The notes: a model not told the origin generated them from the sequence alone. A DNA stretch of 36,146 nt from Pelagibacteraceae bacterium AG-390-A02 (GCA_003278165.1 QCGU01000011.1:1-36146), one strand, 5' to 3'. Counted from the first letter of the stretch, positions 7,138-16,066 are shown. Numbers and translations are program-made.

Positions 7138-7992
7138 TCATTCACCCAAAATACTATCATCCAAAATTTTAGTGTCATATGCAGAATAAGAATGCCATCC
7201 CGCAACTGTTTGATCAAAATCAACAATGCTTCCAGTCATAATCCCCGACTCATCTGAGCACAAGAAAGCCAAGATCTTTGCAACATCCAAAGGTTTGTTT
7301 AATCTTTTAAAAGGAACTTTCGCCTCAGCTTTTTTTAGCCAATCATCATCTGCGTTATGAAATTTTTTTTGAATTACTGTTTCTGCTGGTGTATCTGTCC
7401 ATCCTAAATTTACACCATTTACTCTTATTTGATGACCAGAAACTGAATTTGCAACATTTTTAATCATTACTGCTAATGCCGCTTTAGAAGAACTGTAAGC
7501 AGTTAAGAAAGGCATACCACTATACCCGGCCATTGATAAAATATGAGCAATAGTTCCTTTTTTCTTATCTCTAATCATTATTTTTATAACGTCTTGCATC
7601 ATAAAAAGTGGAGCTTTCACATTTACATTAAAATTTTTGTCATAATTTTCTTCTGTTGTACTTAAAATTGTTCCCCTCTCAGTAAAAGCTGCAACATTAA
7701 TAAAACTATCTACAGTATTGAATTTTTTATCAGTCTCAGAAATAATTTTTTTACAATCCGAAAGTTTCTCTAAATCTGCTTGAACGTATAGACATTCTGC
7801 GCCAATGGATTCTATTTCAGTTTTTACTTTGTTTCCTTTCTCTCTATTTCTTCCACAGATAGTTATTCCTTTAGCACCTCTACTTGCTAGTAATTTTGCA
7901 GTCTCAGCTCCACTTCCTTGAGTACTTCCAGTTACAATTATTATTTTATTTTTAAATTGATTAGATTGTTCTGATATATATTTATTAGACAT
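7138..7992 (-). CDS. SDR family oxidoreductase
   Basis: A 284-residue classical short-chain dehydrogenase. The Rossmann dinucleotide motif is TGSTQGSG (21-28). The usual NNAG is changed to NVAA (99-102). The catalytic Ser, Tyr and Lys are S153, Y166 and K170 in AYSSSKAAL. Its start shares one base with the iolG stop codon (TAATG), so it is almost certainly cotranslated with iolG and probably acts on an inositol, inosose or related sugar. The C-terminal extension after the fold (about 25 residues with GWHSYSAYDTK) is slightly longer than in 250-residue FabG-like proteins. Substrate not assigned. Confidence 0.87.
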   Translation of the reverse strand: MSNKYISEQSNQFKNKIIIVTGSTQGSGAETAKLLASRGAKGITICGRNREKGNKVKTEIESIGAECLYVQADLEKLSDCKKIISETDKKFNTVDSFINVAAFTERGTILSTTEENYDKNFNVNVKAPLFMMQDVIKIMIRDKKKGTIAHILSMAGYSGMPFLTAYSSSKAALAVMIKNVANSVSGHQIRVNGVNLGWTDTPAETVIQKKFHNADDDWLKKAEAKVPFKRLNKPLDVAKILAFLCSDESGIMTGSIVDFDQTVAGWHSYSAYDTKILDDSILGE

Positions 7993-8993
7993 TATAATTT
8001 TATATCTACTACTTTACCACTTTCAAACGATTCATATGCTGCATTCGCTATTATCAATGCGTTTCTACCGTCTTCAAAACCTACTAAAGGTTTTGTTTTA
8101 TTTTCAACACATTTTACAAACTCATTAAATTGATCTCTGTAAGCTTGCTCATATCTTTCAATAAAAAAGAAATGTATTGGTTCTTTTTCATTTGTAGATG
8201 AATTTGTGTATCTCTCTAAAGAAGTAGGAGTTTGATTATTTGAAATAACCATTCCCTTACTACCAAACACCTCAACCCTTTGGTCATATCCATAAACCGC
8301 TCTTCTGGAGTTATTAATATGAATTAAAACACCTTTTTTTGATTTTAATATAAACATTGCAGTATCAAAATCTTTTACTTGTTGTGAATTTTTATCAAAC
8401 AAAGCATCTCCAAAAGCAGATACTTGAACTACAGGATCGTCACCCAATATAAATCTAGTTAAGTCAAAATCATGAATAGTAGTATCTCTAAAAAATCCTC
8501 CTGCAGCTTTTAAATATTCAATACCTGGAGGTTCGGGGTCTCTACTTGTAATAACGACCATTTCTAATTCACCAATTTCTTTTTTTTCTCTTGCTTGTTG
8601 TGCTTTTGAGTGACTAGCATCAAATCTTCTATTAAAGCCTATTTGAATAGGAACATTTGTTCCTTTAATATTTTCCATACATTCATTTACTTTGTTAATA
8701 TCTAAATCAATTGGCTTTTCACAAAAAATTGCCTTTCCTGCTTTTGCTGCCATTGTAATAAATAGAGTATGGGTTGGAGTAGCAGATGCTATTAGAACTG
8801 CATCTACATCATCTGAATTAATTGCTTCTTCTGGCGAGGATGCAATTGAACAACCTGTTGATTTTACTACTTCTTCAGCAAATTGAGAGTTAACGTCATA
8901 TATATATTTTAATTTTGCATTTGGATGTGCAGCTATAAATTTAGCATGCATTTTTCCAATCCGTCCTGCTCCCATTAAAGAAAAGTTAATCAT
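7992..8993 (-). CDS. iolG: Inositol 2-dehydrogenase
   Basis: NAD-dependent Gfo/Idh/MocA enzyme that oxidises myo-inositol to scyllo-inosose, the entry step of inositol catabolism. The 333-residue protein has the N-terminal Rossmann motif GAGRIG (8-13), FCEKPID with catalytic K93, and GFFRDTTIHDFDL holding D170 and H174, which match the Lys-Asp-His triad of the family. QIGFNRRFD (117-125) is also characteristic of IolG. It begins a minus-strand group with an SDR and an aldo/keto reductase, and is divergent from iolE across a 141-bp region that carries an inverted repeat. Other Gfo/Idh/MocA genes in the window match this pattern less well. Confidence 0.88.
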   Translation of the reverse strand: MINFSLMGAGRIGKMHAKFIAAHPNAKLKYIYDVNSQFAEEVVKSTGCSIASSPEEAINSDDVDAVLIASATPTHTLFITMAAKAGKAIFCEKPIDLDINKVNECMENIKGTNVPIQIGFNRRFDASHSKAQQAREKKEIGELEMVVITSRDPEPPGIEYLKAAGGFFRDTTIHDFDLTRFILGDDPVVQVSAFGDALFDKNSQQVKDFDTAMFILKSKKGVLIHINNSRRAVYGYDQRVEVFGSKGMVISNNQTPTSLERYTNSSTNEKEPIHFFFIERYEQAYRDQFNEFVKCVENKTKPLVGFEDGRNALIIANAAYESFESGKVVDIKL

Positions 8994-9022
8994 AAGAATA
9001 TAGAACAGAATTAAAAAACAAA

Positions 9023-9081
9023 ATCAAGAAACATTTTTTTAGGATGAATTAAAGATAAATTAAAAATATAATTTTCTTGAT
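9023..9081. promoter_or_regulatory. Widely spaced inverted repeat between iolG and iolE
   Basis: ATCAAGAAA (9023-9031) and its exact reverse complement TTTCTTGAT (9073-9081) stand 50 bp centre to centre, in the intergenic region between the divergent iolG and iolE genes. Spacing close to five helical turns suits a pair of sites bound cooperatively by one regulator controlling both promoters. The match is perfect over 9 bp. The function is inference, and no regulator gene of the iol type lies next to it. Confidence 0.4.
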
Positions 9082-9134
9082 GCACATAACATCATCATTT
9101 AAAAATCCATTTAACTTTTTTAATAAATTTTTGT

Positions 9135-10037
9135 ATGTCAGTAAAATTAGGAATAGCACCAATTGCATGGAGTAATGACGATATGCCAGAATTGGGTGGT
9201 GATACTTCATTAGAACAATGTTTGTCTGAAGCTAGCCAGGCAGGATTTATTGGAATTGAATCTGGTGGTAAATTTCCAAAAAAATCAGAAGAATTAATTC
9301 CGAAACTTTCTGAATTTAATCTAAATCTATGCTCGGGTTGGTATGGAGCTAATTTGAGAACAAATAGTGTTGATGAAGAAAAAAATTTAATTCAAGATCA
9401 GTTAAAACTTTTTAAAGATTGTAATTCACCCTGTATGGTTTTTGCGGAAGTTTCTGACTCAATTCAAGGAGATCCAAATCGAAAATTGTCTACGAGACCT
9501 CAAATGGATCTTGAAGAGTCTAAAAAATATTATGAAAAAATTTCAGAAATGGGAAAATATCTTGAAGACGAAGGTATGCCACTTGCTTATCATCATCATA
9601 TGGGAACAGTAATAGAGACTGAGGAAGATACAGTAAGATTACTTGAGAACACTCATGATAGTGTAAAACTTACACTAGATACTGGTCATATGTTGTTTGC
9701 TCAGGGTGACTCGTTAAAAATAGTAAACGACTTTAGCAAAAGATTAATTCATATGCATTGTAAGGACATTAGAAAAAATGTTTTAGAAAAATCTTTAAAA
9801 GAAGACTTAAGTTTTAGAGGAGCATTTTTAGAGGGTGCATTTACAGTTCCAGGTGATGGATGTATTGATTACAAGCCTTTATTTGATGTGTTGAAAGAAA
9901 AAAATTATTCTGGATGGTTAGTAGTAGAGGCAGAACAAGATCCTGCAAAAGCAAATCCATTTGAATATGCAAAAATAGGTTACAAGTATTTAACAGAAAC
10001 TTTAAATCTTAGTGGTATTGAGATTTACAAAAGTTAA
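9135..10037 (+). CDS. iolE: Myo-inosose-2 dehydratase
   Basis: IolE dehydrates scyllo-inosose to 3D-trihydroxycyclohexane-1,2-dione, the second step of inositol breakdown. At 300 residues it is a xylose-isomerase-like TIM barrel. It has the family-specific APIAWSNDDMPELGGD start, HHHMGT (153-158), DTGH (182-185), TVPGDG (237-242) and the C-terminal EAEQDPAKANP (265-275). The His and Glu/Asp residues in these motifs form the divalent metal site. It is a single gene on the plus strand, divergent from iolG and convergent with a D-2-hydroxyacid dehydrogenase gene. The next pathway enzyme, IolD, is encoded 15 kb away at 25556, so the route is dispersed. Confidence 0.93.
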   Translation: MSVKLGIAPIAWSNDDMPELGGDTSLEQCLSEASQAGFIGIESGGKFPKKSEELIPKLSEFNLNLCSGWYGANLRTNSVDEEKNLIQDQLKLFKDCNSPCMVFAEVSDSIQGDPNRKLSTRPQMDLEESKKYYEKISEMGKYLEDEGMPLAYHHHMGTVIETEEDTVRLLENTHDSVKLTLDTGHMLFAQGDSLKIVNDFSKRLIHMHCKDIRKNVLEKSLKEDLSFRGAFLEGAFTVPGDGCIDYKPLFDVLKEKNYSGWLVVEAEQDPAKANPFEYAKIGYKYLTETLNLSGIEIYKS

Positions 10038-10081
10038 TTTTCAATAAATAATAAAACTAAATTTTTAGATTAAATCTTTTA

Positions 10082-11047
10082 CTATAGTCTTACAATTTTT
10101 GATTTTTCCAATGTATCATTGAAATAATCAATTATATTTTGAATTGTTTCTACACCCATTCTTGTCATACATTCATCAGTAAATGCTGCTGTATGTGGAC
10201 TTAAATAAACTTTTTCATTCTTTAAAAGAGGATTATCATTTTCTGGTGGTTCTTGTTTGAATACATCAATTCCTGCTCCAAATATTAAATCTTCATTTAA
10301 AGCCTTATCAAGATCTTCCTCATGAATAATTCCACCTCTAGCGGCATTAATGATGATACAGTTTTTCTTCATCGTTTTAAGTAAATCATAATTAATAAGA
10401 TTTTCTGTTTTTTCAGTTAAAGGCATATGTAAAGATATTACATCCATTGTTTTTACTGCCTCTTCAAGATTATCAACTTTTTTTCCACCAAGCTTTTCTA
10501 TTGTGTCTTTATCTACAAATGGATCATAGACGAATACATTCATTTCAAATCCCAAACATCTTTTAATAAGTGCTTTACCTATTCTACCAAATCCCATTAT
10601 TAGGAAATTTTTTTTCCATACTTCAATAGTTTTAGGTAATTTATTTCTGTCCTTAAAGTTACCTTCTTTAACTGTCGTATGATAAAGCTCTCTTCTCTTT
10701 GCAATATTTAGCAAGACAAACATTACATGTTCAGCAACTGTAACTGCATTTGCATTAGCTGTAATAGCAATTTTTATATCTCTTTCTTTGGCTGTTTTTA
10801 AATCAATATTATCGTAGCCAACACCATGTCTAGAAATTATTTTAAGATTTTTTGCTTCGTTAATTACCTCACCTGGTAGTTTTGCTATTCTAATTGAAGC
10901 ACCATCACAATCTTTTATTTTAGTCTTTAAATTTTCTACTGAAACATCGTCAGTTACCTCCACATCAAAATCAGGATGGTTATTAATTAATTCCATGCCT
11001 TTATCATGAACTTTTTGGATAACTAGAATCTTCTTTTTATTACTCAT
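10082..11047 (-). CDS. D-2-hydroxyacid dehydrogenase (NAD-binding)
   Basis: A 321-residue member of the D-isomer-specific 2-hydroxyacid dehydrogenase family, which reduces 2-oxoacids or oxidises D-2-hydroxyacids. The nucleotide motif is GFGRIG (152-157). The catalytic Arg-Glu-His set is R237 in NAARGG, E266 in KQEPP and H285 in LSPHTAAF. The arrangement is phosphoglycerate- or hydroxypyruvate-reductase-like, without the ACT domain of long SerA proteins. It is divergent from a TRAP transporter operon across 112 bp, so a hydroxyacid or oxoacid imported by that system is a reasonable substrate guess. A second, dissimilar paralogue is at 17142-18062. Confidence 0.88.
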   Translation of the reverse strand: MSNKKKILVIQKVHDKGMELINNHPDFDVEVTDDVSVENLKTKIKDCDGASIRIAKLPGEVINEAKNLKIISRHGVGYDNIDLKTAKERDIKIAITANANAVTVAEHVMFVLLNIAKRRELYHTTVKEGNFKDRNKLPKTIEVWKKNFLIMGFGRIGKALIKRCLGFEMNVFVYDPFVDKDTIEKLGGKKVDNLEEAVKTMDVISLHMPLTEKTENLINYDLLKTMKKNCIIINAARGGIIHEEDLDKALNEDLIFGAGIDVFKQEPPENDNPLLKNEKVYLSPHTAAFTDECMTRMGVETIQNIIDYFNDTLEKSKIVRL

Positions 11048-11059
11048 AATTTTATTTAA

Positions 11060-11082
11060 GCTTTTCTGTTGAAGGCTTTTCT
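11060..11082. repeat. Short direct repeat upstream of the 2-hydroxyacid dehydrogenase gene
   Basis: GCTTTTCT occurs at 11060-11067 and again at 11075-11082, a 15-bp period, in the divergent promoter region between the dehydrogenase and the TRAP operon. It could be a regulator half-site pair. It is short enough to be chance. Confidence 0.2.
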
Positions 11083-11159
11083 AATACGAAAAATATCAAA
11101 CAATGTAAAATAGTTTTTTAAAAAGTTGTAATTATTTTCTTATTAAAATAAATTTAGTT

Positions 11160-11756
11160 GTGAATTTAACTATAAAAACTCTACTTTATATTTTTAACTT
11201 TCTTGAAAAGATTAATACTTTTTTTCTAAGAATTGGAAGACAATTTGCGTGGATCGCAATTTTTTTAATGGTTGTCGTAATTATGATCCAGGTTTTCTTT
11301 AGATATGTTCTCAACAATGCCTTACCTTGGCCAGATGAAGTTGCAAGATTTTTAATGTTATGGATGACTGGTTTAATTGCTCCTTCAGCCTATAGATGGG
11401 GAGGTTTTGTGTCTATTGATATGTTGGAAAGATTTTTACCTAAAATCATATCCACTTTATTAACTTTATTTCTATTAATTATATCTTTATTTGTTTTGAT
11501 CATTGGACTTGAATTAGGTTTAAAGCATATTAATGCTGGATGGATATTTAATTCTGCTTCAATCAAAATTCCATTTAATTTAATTGGCGGTAAAGCTGAG
11601 CCAATAAAATTAGCTTGGATGTATATGTCCTTACCTGTTGGAATTGTTTTTTTGATTTCAGTGAACATAGAGTTAATTTTAAGAAATTTTTTAAGTAATT
11701 TTACAAAATTAGAGTTACCTGAAGATTTAGATAAACAAAAATTGGAGACCCAATAA
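11160..11756 (+). CDS. TRAP transporter small permease subunit (DctQ type)
   Basis: A 198-residue membrane protein with four predicted segments, the small subunit of a tripartite ATP-independent periplasmic transporter. Family signs are the first helix followed by FFRYVLNNALPWPDEVARFLM (near residues 45-65; pattern RYxxxxxxPWxDExxR). The start is a GTG at 11160 with only a weak ribosome site; no better in-frame start precedes the first helix. The stop shares one base with the large-subunit start (TAATG). The order here is small permease, large permease, then binding protein, so the binding protein gene is last and separately controlled. The substrate is unknown. Confidence 0.88.
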   Translation: MNLTIKTLLYIFNFLEKINTFFLRIGRQFAWIAIFLMVVVIMIQVFFRYVLNNALPWPDEVARFLMLWMTGLIAPSAYRWGGFVSIDMLERFLPKIISTLLTLFLLIISLFVLIIGLELGLKHINAGWIFNSASIKIPFNLIGGKAEPIKLAWMYMSLPVGIVFLISVNIELILRNFLSNFTKLELPEDLDKQKLETQ

Positions 11757-13045
11757 TGTTAATCTGGTTTCTACCTTTGTTTTTATTATTTTTGTTAATT
11801 GGATTACCAGTATTTTTCGGATTGTTGGCTGCTCCTGGAATTTTACTTTGGCTTAATGATCAATCTAGAGATGGAGCAATGCTTTATAGAAATATTTACA
11901 ATGGCATTGATAGTTTTCCTTTAATGGCAATTCCATTTTTCATGTTAGCTGGTGAGCTAATGAATAGGGGAGGAATTACTCAAAGATTAGTAGAATTTAG
12001 CCAAGCGATGATGGGTCATTTAAAAGGTGGTTTAGCACATGTTAACGTTTTAACTTCGATGCTTTTTGCTGGCCTATCTGGATCTGCAGTTGCAGATACT
12101 TCTGCAATCGGTTCAATGTTAATTCCTGCAATGGAGAAACAAGGTTATACTAAAAAATTTTCAGCAGCAATTACTGCAGCGAGCTCGGTTATTGGTCCAA
12201 TTATTCCACCTTCAGGAATAATGATTATTTATGCATACGTTATGGGAGAGAGTGTAGCCGCCTTATTCCTAGCAGGTATTATTCCTGGAATTTTAGTTGG
12301 TGTTAGTTTGATGGTTACAATTAAGTTTATGGCTAAAAGATATAATTTTCCTGCTGTAACAAAAAAGACAACATGGAGCCAAAGAGGAAAAGCTTCTTTG
12401 AAAGCTTTTTTCCCATTGATGACCCCAGTCATAATTCTGGGAGGTATACTTGGAGGAATTTTTACTCCTACAGAAGCATCTGCAGTTGCTGCTGCTTATG
12501 CAATGTTTATTGGTTTGTTTGTTTTAAAATCTTTAGAGTGGAAAGATGTACCAAAGGTTATGACAAAAGCTGCAATGGTTTCATCTGTAGTATTACTTTT
12601 GGTTGGTGCTGCAATGGCTTTTAAAACAGTTGTTAGTTTATCTCATGCACCAGAATATCTTGCTGAATTTGTTTTGGGATTAACCGACAATCCTTATATT
12701 TTATTATTTCTAATTAATATTTTACTATTTGTTGTTGGCATGTTTTTAGATGCAGGTCCAGCAATAATTATTTTAGGACCAATACTTGGACCTGTGTTTG
12801 TAGAACTAGGTGTACACCCAGTTCATTTTGCAATTATTATGTCAGTTAACTTAACTGTTGGTTTAGCAACACCACCAATGGGTTTAGTCTTATTTGTAGC
12901 ATCTTCAGTTTCTGGAGAAAGAGTTGAAACTATATCAAAAGCAATATTGCCGTTTTTAGCAGTTGAAGCTATTGTAATATTTTTAATTACATACTTCCCG
13001 TCAATCTCAATGACCATTCCCTTGCTTACAGGTTTTGCAAAATAG
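11756..13045 (+). CDS. TRAP transporter large permease subunit (DctM type)
   Basis: A 429-residue integral membrane protein with about 12 segments, the sodium-coupled channel subunit of a TRAP transporter. Recognisable are FFMLAGELMNRGGITQRLV near residue 65, LFAGLSGSAVADTSAIGSML near 105, and the second-half repeat PTEASAVAAAYA near 238 and NLTVGLATPPMGLVLF near 365. Length is typical (425-435). It is translationally coupled to the small permease gene and is followed after 88 bp by the binding protein gene. Confidence 0.95.
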   Translation: MLIWFLPLFLLFLLIGLPVFFGLLAAPGILLWLNDQSRDGAMLYRNIYNGIDSFPLMAIPFFMLAGELMNRGGITQRLVEFSQAMMGHLKGGLAHVNVLTSMLFAGLSGSAVADTSAIGSMLIPAMEKQGYTKKFSAAITAASSVIGPIIPPSGIMIIYAYVMGESVAALFLAGIIPGILVGVSLMVTIKFMAKRYNFPAVTKKTTWSQRGKASLKAFFPLMTPVIILGGILGGIFTPTEASAVAAAYAMFIGLFVLKSLEWKDVPKVMTKAAMVSSVVLLLVGAAMAFKTVVSLSHAPEYLAEFVLGLTDNPYILLFLINILLFVVGMFLDAGPAIIILGPILGPVFVELGVHPVHFAIIMSVNLTVGLATPPMGLVLFVASSVSGERVETISKAILPFLAVEAIVIFLITYFPSISMTIPLLTGFAK

Positions 13046-13086
13046 TTTTAAATTTTTTAGATAATAGACACAGAGGTACAAATTAG

Positions 13087-13101
13087 GTATAGTTTCTATA
13101 C
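13087..13101. promoter_or_regulatory. Palindromic operator candidate before the TRAP binding-protein gene
   Basis: GTATAG (13087-13092), TTT, CTATAC (13096-13101) form a perfect inverted repeat, extendable outward by one A-T and one G-T pair. It overlaps a TATACT hexamer (13097-13102) that could be a -10 box for the binding-protein gene 33 bp downstream. Size and symmetry suit a dimeric repressor site. Similar TATAGA/TCTATA elements stand at 20929-20956. Confidence 0.4.
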
Positions 13102-13133
13102 TTAAATATATATTTAAAGAGAGGGAAATAATA

Positions 13134-14186
13134 ATGAGTAAATTAATTAAATCATTTTTTTCATTATTATTCTTAATTAGTTTTACAGCTTCAGTTTCAG
13201 CTGCTGATTACAATTTAAGAATGACAATGAACTCTAATGATCAAGATGAAGACTATGATGGTTCAGTAGTATTTAAAAACTACGTAGAAGCAGCATCAAA
13301 TGGAAAAATATCTGTGGAACTTTTTGTAGGTACACAGTTGTGTTCTAAAGGAGCAGAATGTTTACAAGGTGTTTCTGATGGAAGTATCGATATTTACATT
13401 TCTACTTCTGGAGGAGCAGCTGGTGTATTCCCATATGTTCAAGTTTTAGATTTACCTTATCTAATGGCAGATGACAGAATTGCTGAAGATGTTATGCAAG
13501 GTGATTTTGTAAGAACTATGAGACAAATGGCTCTTAAAGATTCAGGTGATACAATAAGATTAATGACTATTGGAAACACTGGTGGATGGAGAAATTTTGC
13601 TAACACAAAAAGAAGAGTTGCAGAACCATCTGACATGAAAGGTCTAAAAATCAGAACTGTTGTAGCTGATTTACCTCAAGAGCTTGTAAGAGCTTTAGGT
13701 GCATCACCAACTCCTATTCCATGGCCAGAATTATTTACATCTTTTCAAACAGGTGTAGTTGAAGGTTCTAAAAATGGAATAACTGACATCATGAACATGA
13801 AGTTTCCAGATGCAGGTCTAAAATATGTTACTTTAGACGGTCATGCATACATGGGAGCACTTTGGTGGATGAACAATGCAAAATATCAATCTATGCCAAA
13901 AGAACTTAAGAAAGTTATTACGGATGGATTTTATGCATTGCAACAAGCTACATTTGCATCTCCAAAAAGAAAATCAATCAAAGCATATGAAGACTTTGTA
14001 GCAGGCGGTGGAGATTTATACGTTCCAACTCCAGCACAAAAAGCCAGCTTCAAAAAAGCTGCTAGTCCAGTTTATGATTGGTTTAAGTCAAATGTTAAAG
14101 GTGGAGGACAAATCTTTGACGCTTTAACAAGTGCAGTTGCTGATGCTGAGAAAAGAGCATCAAGTGCATACGACAAAGACTTATAA
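13134..14186 (+). CDS. TRAP transporter substrate-binding protein (DctP family)
   Basis: A 350-residue periplasmic binding protein. A classical signal peptide with cleavage after VSA (residues 21-23) is followed by the DctP fold. MKGLKIRTV carries R174, the arginine that forms a salt bridge with the carboxylate of most TRAP ligands. This points to an organic acid substrate. Two cysteines (C70, C76) six apart may form a disulfide. It has its own 88-bp leader with a strong ribosome site (AGAGAGGG, 13118-13125) and an operator-like palindrome. This fits higher output than the permease genes upstream. The ribosome site region resembles those of the other two binding-protein genes in the window. 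Confidence 0.93.
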   Translation: MSKLIKSFFSLLFLISFTASVSAADYNLRMTMNSNDQDEDYDGSVVFKNYVEAASNGKISVELFVGTQLCSKGAECLQGVSDGSIDIYISTSGGAAGVFPYVQVLDLPYLMADDRIAEDVMQGDFVRTMRQMALKDSGDTIRLMTIGNTGGWRNFANTKRRVAEPSDMKGLKIRTVVADLPQELVRALGASPTPIPWPELFTSFQTGVVEGSKNGITDIMNMKFPDAGLKYVTLDGHAYMGALWWMNNAKYQSMPKELKKVITDGFYALQQATFASPKRKSIKAYEDFVAGGGDLYVPTPAQKASFKKAASPVYDWFKSNVKGGGQIFDALTSAVADAEKRASSAYDKDL

Positions 14187-14198
14187 TCTTAATTAAAT

Positions 14199-14228
14199 AA
14201 TGGGGCGGATTTAATTATTCGCCTCATT
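14199..14228 (-). terminator. Hairpin between convergent dctP-type and Sel1 genes
   Basis: AATGGGGCG (14199-14207) pairs with CGCCTCATT (14220-14228): nine pairs, one of them G-U, with a 12-base loop. It sits between two convergent genes and covers the last bases of the Sel1 gene. On the minus strand the stem is followed by a T-rich stretch; on the plus strand no T-run follows. It is best read as a weak terminator for the minus-strand gene, possibly serving both. Confidence 0.4.
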
Positions 14229-14697
14229 ACCTAAACGGATAAATCCAAGCTTTGTAATCTTTAATAAGTATATGCGCTTTTTCAATTTGTTCAGGAGTCA
14301 TTTTTTTAATCACTTCCTCTTGAGAAATCGCAGCATCGGGATCACCTCCAATAGCAGACAAACCATACCACATGTAAGCTCGAACAAGATCAGGAGCAGG
14401 GAGTCCTCTACCGACTTCATAATACCATCCAACACCCGATTGAGCACCAGGATGACCTTTCATCGAAGATCTAAGATACCATTCAAAAGCTCTAACATCG
14501 TCTTGTTCAACTCCAAGACCCATTGCATACATAATTCCAATAAGCTCTTCAGCATCAGCGTTTCCAGATCGAGCAGCTGGCATCAGCTCTTCCATAGCTT
14601 CTTGAAATTTTCCAGCTTCCATCAAGTCTCTAGCATTTTCAATTTCTGCAAAAACTATAGATGGAATAAAAAAAATTATAAAAAAGTATCTCAACAT
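14227..14697 (-). CDS. Exported Sel1-repeat protein
   Basis: A 156-residue protein with a signal peptide (MLRYFFIIFFIPSIVFA) and at least three Sel1-like TPR repeats. These read NADAEELIGIMYAMGLGVEQD, GHPGAQSGVGWYYEVGRGL and GDPDAAISQEEV, with the usual A, G and Y positions. Sel1 proteins are helical adaptors for protein-protein contacts; this one would act in the periplasm. It starts one base from the assumed start of the divergent di-haem gene, so the two are likely expressed from overlapping signals. The specific partner is unknown. Confidence 0.85.
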   Translation of the reverse strand: MLRYFFIIFFIPSIVFAEIENARDLMEAGKFQEAMEELMPAARSGNADAEELIGIMYAMGLGVEQDDVRAFEWYLRSSMKGHPGAQSGVGWYYEVGRGLPAPDLVRAYMWYGLSAIGGDPDAAISQEEVIKKMTPEQIEKAHILIKDYKAWIYPFR

Positions 14698-16035
14698 ATA
14701 AAAATATTAATATTTATAATTCCATTTTTAATTTCAGCAAACAAAACATATTCAATTGAATTACCAAAACCTTTGACAAGTAATGATTTTCATAAAATTG
14801 ATATGGAAAAAGTTAAAATTGGAAGACTTTTATTTCATGATAAAATTTTATCAGCCAATCGTAATATTGCTTGTGCAACTTGTCATAGCCATGATCTAGG
14901 AGGGTCTGATGGACTTTCATTAGGAATTGGTGAAGGAGGACATGGTATTGGATTAAAAAGAACAGCTGGATCAGGGGATGATAAAATTAAAAAACGTATT
15001 CCAAGAAATGCTTTAGCATTATGGAATTTAGGATTTAAAGATATTACCACATTACTTCACGATGGTAGAGTGACTAAATCTGATATATTTGGAAATGGTT
15101 TTAATACCCCAGCACAAGAACTGCTTCCAAAAGGTCTTGATAATATAGTAGCGGTACAAGCTTTATTTCCAATGACAAGACAATTTGAAATGGCTGGAAA
15201 TCCAGGTGAAAATGAAATTATAGGACTGGTTTCAAAAGTCGGTAAAGATAGTATGAGAATTGATAGAGTTTGGCCGGTAATTACTCATAGAATAAGAGGA
15301 GTTCCTGAATATGTTGAGATGTTTAAACATGCTTTTGACGATGTTGATAATGCTTTAGACATAAATATTACGCATATAGTAAACTCAATTGCAGCTTTTG
15401 AAATTCATGAATGGACATCATTTGACTCTCCATTTGATGAATATTTAAATGGAAATAAAACAGCTTTAAATTTAAATCAGATTGCTGGTATGAATTTATT
15501 CTATGGCAAAGCTAATTGCAGCTCATGTCATTCTGGATCATTATTGTCTGATCAAAAATTTCATTCAATAGGCATTCCACAATTTGGACCAGGTAGAACT
15601 AGACCTTTTGATCCTTATGCGCGCGATGTTGGTAGAATGGTTGAAACAGATGATGTGAATGACATGTATAAATTTAAGACACCTGCGCTAAGAAATGTTT
15701 CTTTAACAGCACCTTATGGTCATAATGGTGCTTATCCAACACTTAAAGGTATAATTAAACATCATTTAAATCCAGTAGCTATGAATAAAAATTGGAAACC
15801 TCAATATGCAAATTTACCAAAGGCTCCATGGTTAGAACAAATAGATTTTGTGACTTTTTCTGACAAAAGAGAACAGGATAGAATTATTTCAAGTATAGAT
15901 ATCAAGCCAATAGATTTAAGTGAAAAAGAAATTGATCAATTAGTCTCTTTTTTACAATCTCTAACTGGAAAAAGTGGAAATCAAAGACCACTCGGTAAAC
16001 CAGAAAAAGTACCAAGTGGATTAACAATTGATTAA
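14698..16035 (+). CDS. Di-haem cytochrome c peroxidase/MauG-family protein, unusual start
   Basis: A periplasmic c-type cytochrome of about 445 residues with two haem sites: CATCH (C59, C62, H63 from the assumed start) and CSSCH (C274, C277, H278). These match the two-domain bacterial cytochrome c peroxidase/MauG family, which reduces peroxide or performs oxidation on a protein or small substrate. TPALRNVSLTAPYGHNGAYP near residue 335 is a family block. No ATG, GTG or TTG lies in frame before the export signal. The best N-terminus is an ATA at 14698, giving KILIFIIPFLISANKTYS, an otherwise perfect signal peptide. The next in-frame ATG (14803) would remove it. Either ATA is used or a base has changed; the frame is open all the way. 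Confidence 0.8.
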   Translation: MKILIFIIPFLISANKTYSIELPKPLTSNDFHKIDMEKVKIGRLLFHDKILSANRNIACATCHSHDLGGSDGLSLGIGEGGHGIGLKRTAGSGDDKIKKRIPRNALALWNLGFKDITTLLHDGRVTKSDIFGNGFNTPAQELLPKGLDNIVAVQALFPMTRQFEMAGNPGENEIIGLVSKVGKDSMRIDRVWPVITHRIRGVPEYVEMFKHAFDDVDNALDINITHIVNSIAAFEIHEWTSFDSPFDEYLNGNKTALNLNQIAGMNLFYGKANCSSCHSGSLLSDQKFHSIGIPQFGPGRTRPFDPYARDVGRMVETDDVNDMYKFKTPALRNVSLTAPYGHNGAYPTLKGIIKHHLNPVAMNKNWKPQYANLPKAPWLEQIDFVTFSDKREQDRIISSIDIKPIDLSEKEIDQLVSFLQSLTGKSGNQRPLGKPEKVPSGLTID

Positions 16036-16066
16036 ATTTATTTAATTAAACTGATAGATAATAAAT

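Noticed and set aside
10067-10077. AGATTAAATCT palindrome as a terminator between iolE and the dehydrogenase
   Set aside because: The stem is five A/T-rich pairs with a one-base loop, not a stable hairpin.
11126-11149. TTGTAA/TAAAAT promoter before the TRAP small permease
   Set aside because: The spacer is only 12 bp, too short for a standard promoter.
14272-14697. Long N-terminal extension of the di-haem protein (reading from 14272)
   Set aside because: It is antisense to the Sel1-repeat gene, has no family similarity, and would place the signal peptide in the middle of the protein.
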